DNA of 46,843 nucleotides from Opitutaceae bacterium (GTDB lineage: Bacteria > Verrucomicrobiota > Verrucomicrobiia > Opitutales > Opitutaceae): the NCBI GenBank assembly GCA_025360455.1, contig JANYCF010000126.1, positions 1-46,843 of the forward strand, in the 5' to 3' direction. Shown one piece after another: positions 16,161-25,180 of this stretch (its first letter is position 1; each line of letters begins with the position of its first letter). Position numbers and translations under genes: made by a program. The notes under the pieces were generated by a model, which was not told where the DNA came from, did not search any database, and saw only the letters and a program-made list of their open reading frames with translations.

Positions 16161-16280
16161 CAAGGCAACGGCTCGGATACAATTGAGTGAATGCTATGCG
16201 GCAAATTACTTCCGTTTGGTTTCCACTCGCGGATTGGCCTCTCAACTCTCAGCTCTCAGCTGAATTCACCCAGCCACGCC

Positions 16281-16946
16281 ATGGGCACACCTCCCTTCAT
16301 TATTGTCGCTATCGATGGCGGTGCCGCCTCTGGAAAATCCTCCACGTCGCGCCTGCTCGCCGAACGTTTCAATCTGCTCCACGTCGACACCGGTTCTTTC
16401 TACCGACAGCTCACCTCCGAGCTACTGCGTTGCAGCGTTGCCTACACCGATATTACCGCCATCCAATCCGCGCTGACCAATCTTCAACTCACCACGCGCC
16501 TGAACGGCCGCTCCGCCCAGATGCTCATTGGTGGCCAGCCCGCCGGAGATGAAATTCGCGGCCAGCAGATCAACGCAAACGTCTCCCACTACGCCGCCAT
16601 TCCCGCTGTGCGCGCCGCACTCCTTGCTTATCAACGCGGTCAAGTGGACGTGGCCAAGCAACACGGATTTCGCGGCCTGGTGATGGAAGGCCGCGACATC
16701 GGCTCTGTGATTTTCCCCGACGCTGATTTTCGTTTCTTCCTGCACGCCGATCCGATCGAGCGCGCCAAACGCCGCGCCGCCGAGGGCCGGCAAGATTCCA
16801 TCGCCGAGCGCGACCGCCTCGACACCTCGCGCAAAAACGCTCCCCTCGTAGTCCCGTCCGGCGCCACCGATATCGACTCAACGTTTCTCACGCTCGAGCA
16901 AGTCGTCGAGAAACTCGCCGCCTTGATCGCAGCGAAGATAACCTAG
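16281..16946 (+). CDS. cmk: Cytidylate kinase
   Basis: Cmk phosphorylates CMP/dCMP with ATP. The 221-residue product has the P-loop IDGGAASGKSSTSRLLAE (about 11-28), VDTGSFYRQLT (CMP-binding region, DTG-x-x-YR-like) and the LID/base segment VMEGRDIGSVIFPDADFRFF. ERAKRRAAEG then DRLDTSRKNAPL follow, typical of the C-terminus. The Tyr of the usual DTGAMYR is replaced by Phe (DTGSFYR). ATG at 16281 was chosen over an upstream in-frame Met at 16191, which would add about 30 residues of non-family sequence. It lies between aroA and plsC. Confidence 0.94.
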   Translation: MGTPPFIIVAIDGGAASGKSSTSRLLAERFNLLHVDTGSFYRQLTSELLRCSVAYTDITAIQSALTNLQLTTRLNGRSAQMLIGGQPAGDEIRGQQINANVSHYAAIPAVRAALLAYQRGQVDVAKQHGFRGLVMEGRDIGSVIFPDADFRFFLHADPIERAKRRAAEGRQDSIAERDRLDTSRKNAPLVVPSGATDIDSTFLTLEQVVEKLAALIAAKIT

Positions 16947-16991
16947 CCCAAGCTTTCCTCTTAAAGCTTATTGCTTACCGCTCAATCACCC

Positions 16992-17651
16992 ATGCCCCGC
17001 ACGACCGACCACCTCCAGATGACGCCGATCTACGGCTTCTTCCACTATCTTTCCAAAGGCGTGTATGATGCCTTCTTTCGCGGCGAAGTAGTCGGCACGG
17101 AAAATTTCCCGACGAGCGGCCCATTCCTCATCGCGTCCAACCACGCCAGCCATCTCGATCCGCCCATTGTCGGCAGCCAGATCAGCCGCCAGATGCGTTT
17201 CTTCGCCAGGAAAACCCTTTGGAACAGCCGGATCTCCAGCTGGTGGCTCGACAAGGTTGAAACCATTCCCGTCGACCGCGACAGCGGTGACGTCGCTGCG
17301 ATCCGCCGCGTCTTGCAGGCGCTGCAGGAAGATCGGGCTGTCGTGCTTTTCCCCGAAGGCACCCGTTCGGAAGACGGGCACCTGCAAAAACCCAAGGCCG
17401 GCGTCGGCCTGATGGCCTGCAAAGCCGCCGCGGCGGTGGTACCCTGCCGGGTGTTCGGCTCATTCGAAGCCTTTGGCAAAGGCGCGAAGTTTCCCCGCTT
17501 CGGCACGCCCGTGACCGTGGTTTTCGGTCCGCCCATCACCGCCGCCGAGTACGACCTCCCCGGCTCCGGCAAAGAACGCTACCAGATCGCCTCGCAGCGA
17601 ATCATGGACCGCATCGCCGCCTTGCAGATGCCGCAGTATCCGGTGATTTGA
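16992..17651 (+). CDS. plsC: 1-acyl-sn-glycerol-3-phosphate acyltransferase (PlsC-like)
   Basis: The 219-residue protein belongs to the LPLAT family that makes phosphatidic acid at the inner membrane. Motif I is NHASHLD (catalytic His/Asp), followed by FARKTLWNSRISSWWLDKVE (motif II region with IPVDRD) and motif III FPEGTRS. The motif IV region is AAAAVVPCRVFGSFEAFGKG. A start at 16992 (MPRTTDHLQMTPIYGFFHYL) is preferred; Met at the MTPIYGFF position is an alternative. It follows cmk after 45 bases, as in the frequent cmk-plsC pair. No upstream transmembrane helix is evident, which is normal for this family. Confidence 0.9.
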   Translation: MPRTTDHLQMTPIYGFFHYLSKGVYDAFFRGEVVGTENFPTSGPFLIASNHASHLDPPIVGSQISRQMRFFARKTLWNSRISSWWLDKVETIPVDRDSGDVAAIRRVLQALQEDRAVVLFPEGTRSEDGHLQKPKAGVGLMACKAAAAVVPCRVFGSFEAFGKGAKFPRFGTPVTVVFGPPITAAEYDLPGSGKERYQIASQRIMDRIAALQMPQYPVI

Positions 17652-17702
17652 GATGTTGGTATCAGCATTAAAGTCGGTACCACACCTCATACGGGCCGCG
17701 TG

Positions 17703-17752
17703 GTAGGTGGCGTGCTTGCCACGCCACGTTGCGCGACAAGCGCGCAACCTAC
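17703..17752. repeat. Inverted GTAG-hairpin pair, family 9
   Basis: GTAG then the perfect hairpin GTGGCGTG-CTTGC-CACGCCAC. The other half, read on the minus strand, is GTAG then GTTGCGCG-CTTGT-CGCGCAAC. Both halves have 8-bp stems and 5-base loops. It lies between the converging plsC and trpS genes and could also act as a transcription barrier. Confidence 0.8.
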
Positions 17753-17777
17753 GAAATCACAGCCAAGTCCGTGTCCA

Positions 17778-18749
17778 TCACCTCAACCCACACGCCTTCC
17801 GGGCGCGGGTCATCGTTTTATTTGCCACGGCTCGAGCGCGGTCGGCTCCGTCTTTCAAAACTTTCTCCACGTAGTCGGGATTCGCGACCAGCTCGGCGCG
17901 CTTCGCGCGATAAGGGGCGAAATAATTCCAGTAGTGCTCGAAGAGGGCTTTTTTCAGATCGCCGTAGCCGAGACCGCCGGCCCGGAGCCGGTTTTCGAAA
18001 TCAACCGCGACATCCTTCGGCGCGACGAGGCGAAGAAGCTGGATCGCAAGATTCTTCTCGGCGTCGGGCTTGGGCTCGGCGGGTGTGCGCGAGTCCATGA
18101 CGATGCCCATGATTTTTTTGCGGAGCGCTTTCTCGTCGCCGAAAATCTCGATCGTGTTGCCGTAGCTCTTGGACATTTTTTGGCCGTCGAGGCCGGGAAC
18201 CACCGCGACGTCTTCCTGAATTTTCTCCTCGGGCACCACGAACGTGCCTTCGCCGTAGGTGAGGTTGAACTTGATGGCGATGTCGCGCGTCATCTCGAGA
18301 TGCTGCTTCTGGTCGCGACCGACGGGAACGACGTGGGTATCGTAGAGCAGAATGTCCGCAGCCATGAGCGTCGGATAGGCGAAGAGGCCGAAGTTTGGCG
18401 AAATACCTTTGGCGGTCTTGTCTTTGTAGCTATGGGCGCGCTCGAGCAGGCCCATCGGCGTGAGCGAGCCGATCAGCCACATGAGTTCGCAGACTTCGGG
18501 CACATCGCTCTGACGCCAGAAAACAGCCTTGGCCGGATCGAGACCGCAGGCGAGCCAGTCGAGGGCGATGCCTTGGGTAAAACCGCGACGCTCGGCGGCA
18601 TCAGTGATCACCGTCATCGAATGGTAGTCGGCGATGAAGTAGTAGGCGTCGCCGCCAGCCTGAAGCTCGATGGCGGGGCGCATCGCGCCAAAATAATTGC
18701 CGATGTGAAGGGTGCCGGATGGCGTGATGCCGGTGAGGATGCGGGGCAT
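17778..18749 (-). CDS. trpS: Tryptophan--tRNA ligase
   Basis: This is a class I aminoacyl-tRNA synthetase charging tRNA-Trp. In 323 residues the HIGH-type motif is GTLHIGNYFGAM (about 12-23), the KMSKS motif is GQKMSKSYGN, and the tryptophan pocket includes DYHSMTV. LPVGRDQKQHLE is represented as VVPVGRDQKQHLEMTRDIA. Length agrees with bacterial TrpS (about 330). The ATG opens MPRILTGITPSGTLHIGNYF. It is convergent with plsC and lies downstream of the GlmU-like gene after 116 bases. Confidence 0.96.
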   Translation of the reverse strand: MPRILTGITPSGTLHIGNYFGAMRPAIELQAGGDAYYFIADYHSMTVITDAAERRGFTQGIALDWLACGLDPAKAVFWRQSDVPEVCELMWLIGSLTPMGLLERAHSYKDKTAKGISPNFGLFAYPTLMAADILLYDTHVVPVGRDQKQHLEMTRDIAIKFNLTYGEGTFVVPEEKIQEDVAVVPGLDGQKMSKSYGNTIEIFGDEKALRKKIMGIVMDSRTPAEPKPDAEKNLAIQLLRLVAPKDVAVDFENRLRAGGLGYGDLKKALFEHYWNYFAPYRAKRAELVANPDYVEKVLKDGADRARAVANKTMTRARKACGLR

Positions 18750-18865
18750 GAGGAAAGGCGAAATCGGGGTTTAGGCTTTAGGGTCTTGGTTCTGGGGAAA
18801 TTCACATGTTTCGTGCTTAGTGCCCCAGTTCGTGTAGTCCGTAGTCTGTAATCTTGTCGTCAATT

Positions 18866-19546
18866 TTAATCCCGGCGCGAGATGGTCGTAATTGTCTGGC
18901 GAGTGCGGGCGATGGTGTCGGGTGGCAGATAACCGCCGAAGGCCATGCTCGGCATGACGAGGGCGCGCGGGCCGAGGAGCGTGCCGGGGTTGAGTACAGC
19001 ATTGCAGCCGACCTCCGCTTTATCTCCGAGGATCGCCCCGAATTTGCGCAGGCCGCTGCCGACTACACCGGTGGGCAATTTAACGGTGACCTCGCCCTGG
19101 TCGAGTCGAAGATTGGAGCAGATCGCGCCGGCGCCGAGGTGGGCTCCATTGCCGAGGATGGAATCGCCGACGTAGTTATAATGCGGTGCCTGCACTTTAT
19201 CGAGGAGCAGGCAGTTCTTAAACTCACTCGCGTTCCCCAGCACGCAACCTTCGCCGACGATGACATTGCCGCGAATAAAAGCACCGGGGCGAAGCTCGGT
19301 TTTGGCTCCGATGTACGCGGGGCCGATGATGGTGGCGTAAGCAGGAAGTTTGACGGTGGGATGAAGATAAACCCGGCCCTCGAGATAGACGCCGGGCGGG
19401 ATCACCAACTCATTCGGGCCAAATTCAGTAGCTTCCAGGGCGGCGCCAATTTTTTTCAACCACAGCCAAGGGGCGATTTCAGCCGGGAAAAACGGGGCAA
19501 ACCGGACCAAGGAGGCAGGCAGGGCAAAGAAGTCGGAGGCTTTCAC
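18866..19546 (-). CDS. Stand-alone GlmU C-terminal-like acyltransferase (left-handed beta helix)
   Basis: A 226-residue hexapeptide-repeat protein. After about 40 N-terminal residues comes a run of LbetaH coils: IPPGVYLEGRVYLHPTVKLP, then IGPAYIGAKTELRPGAFIRG. The segment QAPHYNYVGDSILGNGAHLG followed by AGAICSNLRL aligns with the acetyltransferase part of GlmU (its AGHLTYLGDA region), including the catalytic His. There is no nucleotidyltransferase domain, so it may acetylate or transfer acyl groups to a sugar, or be a degraded GlmU domain. Proteins like this are often mislabelled UDP-GlcNAc pyrophosphorylase. The start is taken as GTG at 19546, because the frame continues upstream through a terminator and into the tRNA gene. 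Confidence 0.75.
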   Translation of the reverse strand: MKASDFFALPASLVRFAPFFPAEIAPWLWLKKIGAALEATEFGPNELVIPPGVYLEGRVYLHPTVKLPAYATIIGPAYIGAKTELRPGAFIRGNVIVGEGCVLGNASEFKNCLLLDKVQAPHYNYVGDSILGNGAHLGAGAICSNLRLDQGEVTVKLPTGVVGSGLRKFGAILGDKAEVGCNAVLNPGTLLGPRALVMPSMAFGGYLPPDTIARTRQTITTISRRD

Positions 19547-19561
19547 GGTAGCAGTGATAAC

Positions 19562-19591
19562 AAAAAAAACCGCTGAGGAACAGCGGTTTTT
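19562..19591 (-). terminator. Intrinsic terminator after tRNA-Gly
   Basis: On the minus strand AAAAACCGCTG-TTCCT-CAGCGGTTTTT forms an 11-bp stem and is followed by more T residues. It separates the tRNA from the GlmU-like gene 16 bases further on. Confidence 0.8.
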
Positions 19592-19596
19592 GAAAT

Positions 19597-19672
<76 letters not shown>

Positions 19673-19684
19673 AGAGAAGGGCCG

Positions 19685-19712
19685 ACTATTGGGCGGACTT
19701 TACCGCCGTCAA
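19685..19712 (-). promoter_or_regulatory. Candidate sigma-70 promoter of tRNA-Gly
   Basis: On the minus strand TTGACG (19712-19707), a 16-base spacer, and AATAGT (19690-19685, four of six consensus matches) lie 12 bases upstream of the tRNA 5' end. Spacing is right for transcription starting a few bases before the tRNA. Confidence 0.5.
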
Positions 19713-19877
19713 CTGGAATTTTCTTTGAAGCCTGCCGTGAGGCAAAAAATATATTTCTTCTCCCCTAAACCATAACTCTCAGAACCAGCATGCCTTACCT
19801 TCCTCTCGCGAAAAAAGTCTATGAGCAAAAGCAAAAACAATTCTTGGTCATGTCATAAAGTAACGTAAGAATTCATC

Positions 19878-22800
19878 CTAAGTGAGACCCGAATTCTTGA
19901 CCGACTTGCTCTGATTCATGACCTGACTGAGAGCGTGGGCGAGGTCCTCTCCGCTGAAGGGTTTTTGGAGCAAAATACAGTGAGACATTTGAGCGAGTTT
20001 TTTCCTCATCAACTCCCGTCCATATCCCGTCAACACCACGACGGGCAGAACCGGACGCAGAGGACGCAACTGAGTGATCAGTTCAAGTCCGGTAAGTTGC
20101 GGCATGGTTAAATCAGTCACGATGGCAGCGAAACGCTCAGGAGCATAGATGAAGGCTGCGATGGCCAACTGCGGATCATTAAAGGTGACGGGGCGATAGC
20201 CGAAGTGCTGCAACCGGGACGAGGCAAAGTCAGCGACGGAAGGTTCATCGTCCACCACCATGATTTCCTGGCCGGCACCACGAGACGGAGCGTGAGTCGG
20301 CGACGGGTTTGATTCTCTTTCCTCCGTTCGGGGAAAATAGAGATCAAAGGTGCTACCATGATTCAACCGGCTGCTGACTTGCAGGGCTCCGCCATGGCTG
20401 AGCACCACCCCTTGGACAATCGACAGGCCCAATCCGGTCCCTTCACCTTGAATTTTGGTGGTAAAGAATGGATCGAAGATGCGCTCCAAAGTGGCTTGAT
20501 CCATCCCCTGCCCATTATCCGCTACCGTCAGGCGCAAACAGGGACCAGGATTGAGATTCGGCGTCTCGGCGGCGAGCTGTGGATCCACCGTGATTGGCTG
20601 AACCGTGATTTCGAGTCGTCCCGGTTGGTCGCGCATCGCATGCACCGCATTCGTGCAGAGATTCACCACGATCTGATGAATCTGGGTGGCGTCGGCGAGA
20701 ATAGTCCCAGACTCCAACTTCTGAATAATTTCGATTGTGGCCGGAGTTGATGCCCGGATGAGCTTGATGGCCTCACCCACGGGACGGGACAAATCAAGCG
20801 GGAGACGACTAGCGCTACTTTGTCGGGAAAAAGTCAGGATCTGCATGACAAGATCCTTCGCCCGCAGACCGGCGGCACGGATCTGCTCCAATTCGGGCCG
20901 GACGTCAGCTTGTTCAGCAGCGGACATATTAGCCAACTCGCAATAGCCGAGGATGCCGGTGAGAATATTATTGAAATCATGGGCGATGCCACCGGCAAGA
21001 GTGCCAATGCTTTCCATTTTTTGCGCTTGGTTTAACTGGGCTTCCAGACGACGGTGGCGTTGCTGATCAGCCAGCCATACCGTGATGTCTTCTTCCAAGA
21101 TGAGCAGATGCCGCGTCTGGCCATCCGGCCCTGAGATGGGCGAAATAGTGGAACGTACCTGAACGAGCTGGCCGTCGCGATGGCGATTCACCAGTTGGCC
21201 ACTCCATGATTCTCCTTGGGCAAGGGTCGCGGTAATTTCCTCAAACGTCTGCGGTGTTACCTCGGGCGAACGAAGCTCGCGCAGGTTCGAGCCAATGAGC
21301 TGGAGCGCAGTCAGGCCGGTGAGATCGCTGCTGCGGGGATTGATGAACTCGATGGTTCCGTCCGGTGTGGTGATGAAAACAGCAATCGGGCTTTGGATGA
21401 TCGCGCGAGTCAGGATGCGGATTTCCTCCACCTGATTGGCCAGTTGCAGATTGGATTGGCTGAGTTCACCGGTGCGTTCGGCGACGAGGTGTTCAAGGCG
21501 GGCGTTCTCCCGGCGTTCGAGCAAGGTCGACAACCACACGGCCAGCAGCACGAAGCCCAGGGCAGAAAGACTGTATGTGACATAGGCAATCGTGGTGCGA
21601 TACCACGGAGGGAGAATCGAAAAGGCGAGCGTCGCCTCGGCCCCAATTTCCGTGCCAGCTCGCGGTCTGACATGCAGGACATAGTGGCCTTCCTTGAGAT
21701 GACTGAAGGCGGCAGACCCGGCGCTGCCAGCGGAAATCCATTCCGAGGCCGAGCCTTCAAGTTGAACTTCAAACGTGATCGGAGTCGTGAAAGAATTCCC
21801 ACTCGCTACAAAATGAGCGATGAGTGAATTCTCCGAATAATTGAGCGCGGGTAATTCGCGATCCACGGTGAAGAGGGAGCGATTGCTGGTAGCCACATTG
21901 ACGTGAGTGATCAGAGCACGCAATGGCAGCGGTGGGATTTCCATCGTCGCAGGATCATAGCGAGCGAGGCGATGCAAGGCATGCATCCAGACCACGCCCT
22001 CTGCCTCAAAGGTAAAATGATAGGGCTGAAAACCCATCGCCCAAGGCGGCGACTTTGCCTGCCATTGGCCGGCTTCCTTTTCCAAAATATGAACCAAGCC
22101 ATGCGCGGTGAGCCAAAGCCGGCCGCGGGCATCCAAGCCTGGCCGGCCAATGATACTGGTGATGCCCGGGAGGGATTGGGTGAAATCATCATCAGGGACG
22201 AAGCGCCGGAGCGCGTCATCAAAGCGCACGATGTGCTCCGCAAAATTAAAATGGACCGTGCCATCGAGCACGAAAATCTGCCCCCAATTTTTGGGCGTCG
22301 CTTCAGCTTCGGCCAAGATTTCCAACGCGGGATTGCCGTGTTCGAAATGTATCCGGCCAATCTTGCCACTGCCTAACTCCAACCAAATTCGTCCCTGTCG
22401 GTCAGACACGGCATTATAGATTTTGCTGAGCCCGGGAACAGGGATCGACTGGACGATTTCGATTCGGTTCTCAATCAGCTGCAGCCAGCCCAGTTCATTT
22501 TTAGCTCCATAAAGCCAGCGACGGTTGACGGGGACAGGATCAAGCAGGTACAGATTTTTTGCGGCCGGAGCAAAGGGCAGCCACCCGGACGCCGACCGAT
22601 AATAAGCGCCTTGCTCCGTTCCGGCAATCGGCAGGCCCGTCGCCGTGGAAAAAGCCCCCACGTAGAGTTGGTCGGGAGAATCGGGCTCTATGCGGGTGAG
22701 CCGGCCGTCGGCATCGTAATTACCCGTGTAGATTTTGCCATCGGCGATCATCCAGAGTCGGCCATTCAAACGATACGGATGAATGGTGGTTATGCCCGTT

Positions 22801-23885
22801 CCCATCAGGGGTTCAAAGTGCGAAATTCTGGCGGGATATTTAATGCGCAGCACACTTCCATCCAACAAGGCCCAGATAACACCTCCGGGGGCCGGCAGCA
22901 ATCGCTTCACCTCGGAGAGACGCTGATCAAGGGATCGGTCAAGGACCTGAACAATACTGCCGTCGCGGGTAAAAAACACGACCCCATAGTTATCGAGAGC
23001 GGCGGCAAACAACCCGTCGGCTATGGTGCAAAGATCGTTTATCCGAATGCCTTTGGACAATAAATTTCCGGCGGGAAAAGGCCGCAGGCTCAGGCCATCA
23101 AAAAGCTGCAAGCCCATCCCGTAGGTGCCCACCAGCATAAAGTTTTTATCGAAAGGCTGGGCGCAAGTAATGGCCGATAACGTCCCTTGCGCCAGCACCG
23201 GCTCCATCTTCCCGTCGTGCAGGCGGGAGAGACGGCCCTCACTGCGATCGCTGAGATATAAAGCACCGGCATATTGAAAAACGTGTTCGAACGTATCCAC
23301 CTGCCCGACCGTTCGGGGCTTTTGCCCGGGTCGCCACGACACAATCAGCCCACTGGTACTGTGCCAGATCCATTCGTTGCCCGTTTCGGTTACCATTTGT
23401 CGCGTCGATTGACCGGAAGTATTTTCAGTGAGTACAGCCGCAGACTTCAGCAAACGCCATAAACCATCTTCGCCAAAAACCACCCGTGCTCCACCCCCTG
23501 GAACACCAAAATAAATCTGGCCATCGCGATCAACGATGCCGCCGGGACTGGACAAAACGGGGTCGGTGGGATCATGCCGGTAAACTTCCCAACGGATGCC
23601 GTCACCCAGGGCCAGCTGCTGGGCGGCCATGATCAATAACCTGCCATCGGGGAGCAGATGAAAATCGGTAGGCGGTGAATCCAGTCCCAAGGATTCTGCA
23701 TTCAAAACCACAAACGAAGGGGCTCCGGTTTCCACCAAACCAAGAGTGGCGGAAGGTATCCGATGCGCCTGCGCTTGTGCGGACAATTGCAGCAAACCCA
23801 ATACCACCGTCAGAGCCAGGAACCGTGGCCCCAATAAACTGACGACCACAGTTAAGCGGTCCGAAAACACCGGGAAAAAACGCAT
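19878..23885 (-). CDS. Hybrid sensor histidine kinase with beta-propeller periplasmic sensor
   Basis: A 1335-residue membrane kinase. After a hydrophobic signal segment (LALTVVLGLLQLSAQAQA) comes a large sensor of propeller-type repeats (about 45-690, for example LWMIADGKIYTG, IWLELGSGKIGRIHF). A Y_Y_Y-like Ig module follows (about 700-755), then one transmembrane helix (about 762-785) and a PAS domain (about 825-940, AVFITTPDGTIEFINPRSSD). HisKA has phospho-His969 in GGIAHDFNN, HATPase_c has DNGQGMD and GEGTGLGLSIVQ, and a REC domain has Asp1258 in IVTDLTMP. There is no separate DNA-binding output. The two-component propeller layout is usually tied to glycan sensing. The sole gene between the tRNA and the glycosylation operon; its partner is not visible. 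Confidence 0.92.
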   Translation of the reverse strand: MRFFPVFSDRLTVVVSLLGPRFLALTVVLGLLQLSAQAQAHRIPSATLGLVETGAPSFVVLNAESLGLDSPPTDFHLLPDGRLLIMAAQQLALGDGIRWEVYRHDPTDPVLSSPGGIVDRDGQIYFGVPGGGARVVFGEDGLWRLLKSAAVLTENTSGQSTRQMVTETGNEWIWHSTSGLIVSWRPGQKPRTVGQVDTFEHVFQYAGALYLSDRSEGRLSRLHDGKMEPVLAQGTLSAITCAQPFDKNFMLVGTYGMGLQLFDGLSLRPFPAGNLLSKGIRINDLCTIADGLFAAALDNYGVVFFTRDGSIVQVLDRSLDQRLSEVKRLLPAPGGVIWALLDGSVLRIKYPARISHFEPLMGTGITTIHPYRLNGRLWMIADGKIYTGNYDADGRLTRIEPDSPDQLYVGAFSTATGLPIAGTEQGAYYRSASGWLPFAPAAKNLYLLDPVPVNRRWLYGAKNELGWLQLIENRIEIVQSIPVPGLSKIYNAVSDRQGRIWLELGSGKIGRIHFEHGNPALEILAEAEATPKNWGQIFVLDGTVHFNFAEHIVRFDDALRRFVPDDDFTQSLPGITSIIGRPGLDARGRLWLTAHGLVHILEKEAGQWQAKSPPWAMGFQPYHFTFEAEGVVWMHALHRLARYDPATMEIPPLPLRALITHVNVATSNRSLFTVDRELPALNYSENSLIAHFVASGNSFTTPITFEVQLEGSASEWISAGSAGSAAFSHLKEGHYVLHVRPRAGTEIGAEATLAFSILPPWYRTTIAYVTYSLSALGFVLLAVWLSTLLERRENARLEHLVAERTGELSQSNLQLANQVEEIRILTRAIIQSPIAVFITTPDGTIEFINPRSSDLTGLTALQLIGSNLRELRSPEVTPQTFEEITATLAQGESWSGQLVNRHRDGQLVQVRSTISPISGPDGQTRHLLILEEDITVWLADQQRHRRLEAQLNQAQKMESIGTLAGGIAHDFNNILTGILGYCELANMSAAEQADVRPELEQIRAAGLRAKDLVMQILTFSRQSSASRLPLDLSRPVGEAIKLIRASTPATIEIIQKLESGTILADATQIHQIVVNLCTNAVHAMRDQPGRLEITVQPITVDPQLAAETPNLNPGPCLRLTVADNGQGMDQATLERIFDPFFTTKIQGEGTGLGLSIVQGVVLSHGGALQVSSRLNHGSTFDLYFPRTEERESNPSPTHAPSRGAGQEIMVVDDEPSVADFASSRLQHFGYRPVTFNDPQLAIAAFIYAPERFAAIVTDLTMPQLTGLELITQLRPLRPVLPVVVLTGYGRELMRKKLAQMSHCILLQKPFSGEDLAHALSQVMNQSKSVKNSGLT

Positions 23886-24019
23886 AAAAAACCAGCGGCA
23901 AATATTACTTAACGAGGTGAATCAGCGACGGATGATTAAGCTGATTGCGAGCCGGATAAACAAGCAGAGAACATATTTATGATTACAGCAAAAAGCGAGC
24001 GGCGAGAGTTTCCTTTAGC

Positions 24020-25180
24020 TCAAGGGTGAACCACCTGCTCCGGCCCATGGCTGATGGTTTTCAACCCTGCCGCGACCACCGCACTGATTGTTTCGTGGCG
24101 GTTGAAATGCTCGTAGATGCGGCGGCGGGCTTCGGCGCTGCACTCCAGGGCACGTTCGCAGGTTTCGCCGAGTGCTTTCAAATCTCCGTGCGGATAACGC
24201 AGAATCAGGCCCGCTTGATGCAACTCCTCGAGTCGGCCGCCTAGCTTCGAATTCTCGCTGACCGGTACCAAGCCCAACGTCCCCGCCCAAAAGGGACGAT
24301 CCGTGTGCGTCCGGTGCATCGACGGCGTGGTGAATTTCCGACCTTCCGGACAGAAGCCGACCTGAAAACGCGACAGACTCGTCCGCCCGGCCACCGACAA
24401 CGAGTGATCACAGATCGCAGTGAATTTATCGCGGAATTTTTTGGCCAGAAAATCTATCTGGCGTTGGCGATGAACGGTCAGACCGAGCTGGGAGCCGAGA
24501 AAAATTATTTTATTTTCCGGAGCTTCCACAAACGGTGAAGCGAACGGGACGAGATTCGCCACCCAACTCCGGTGCAGTTTCACGCAGTCGGCGCGCAACT
24601 GCGACTGAATGGACGGTGCCAGCGGATGCTCATCGTGGATGAGGACATCCAGATGGCGGGCGATCTCGGAAAAGGCGGGCATGCTGCGACTGGCATCATC
24701 AAAGGCGTAATATAAGATACGCACTCCCTGCAGGGCCAAGAGCTGCATGACCTTGCCGATCATTCCCACCATCATCTGCGGATGCTGGCCGGTGAGGACG
24801 AGCCACCATTCTTCGTCCGCGGGCTTGGTTGCCACCATCAGATCGGCGAGTCCGGATTTTCCAATCGCGCGTACGGGAAGAAACTCAATGTCGGCGGTCG
24901 CCGCCGCACCGAGCGCGCGGATGTTTTCGCCGTGCCAATCGCAATCGAGCCGCGCCATTTGCACGAGGGCCGGGTCGTCGGGCTTCGTGACCCGTTTCGC
25001 CACGTCGAGCGCCGGCAACCCGCGCAAATACTCGGCGCCATCCTGCAAACGATCCGCCCACGGACTGAACACAAACAACTTCACCCGGCGCAATGTCTTC
25101 GCAGCCGCACTTTTTTCCACCGGAACATTTCCCTGCGGATGCGCGGAATTTGGCGAAGGAGATTCGAGCACCGGGGTCAT
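24020..25180 (-). CDS. Uncharacterised protein, possible glycosyltransferase, in GT41 operon
   Basis: The 386-residue protein was not recognised with certainty. The segment VLIHDEHPLAPSIQSQLRAD suggests a GT-B-like Rossmann N-half. ENKIIFLGSQLGLTVHRQRQ, then VGFCPEGRKFTTPSMHRTHT and GTLGLVPVSENSKL, then LHQAGLILRYPHGDLKALGE and a C-terminal helix (RRIYEHFNRHETISAVVAAG), resemble the C-half of GT4/CgeB-like transferases (the glycan-side 'H-R-D' arrangement). There is no signal peptide or membrane helix. Its start overlaps the stop of the upstream GT41 gene by ATGA, so translation is coupled and it probably acts in the same glycosylation pathway. The function is inferred from context. Confidence 0.6.
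   Translation of the reverse strand: MTPVLESPSPNSAHPQGNVPVEKSAAAKTLRRVKLFVFSPWADRLQDGAEYLRGLPALDVAKRVTKPDDPALVQMARLDCDWHGENIRALGAAATADIEFLPVRAIGKSGLADLMVATKPADEEWWLVLTGQHPQMMVGMIGKVMQLLALQGVRILYYAFDDASRSMPAFSEIARHLDVLIHDEHPLAPSIQSQLRADCVKLHRSWVANLVPFASPFVEAPENKIIFLGSQLGLTVHRQRQIDFLAKKFRDKFTAICDHSLSVAGRTSLSRFQVGFCPEGRKFTTPSMHRTHTDRPFWAGTLGLVPVSENSKLGGRLEELHQAGLILRYPHGDLKALGETCERALECSAEARRRIYEHFNRHETISAVVAAGLKTISHGPEQVVHP

Noticed and set aside
17700-18851. A 383-codon plus-strand frame opposite trpS.
   Set aside because: It starts inside a palindromic repeat and shadows trpS.
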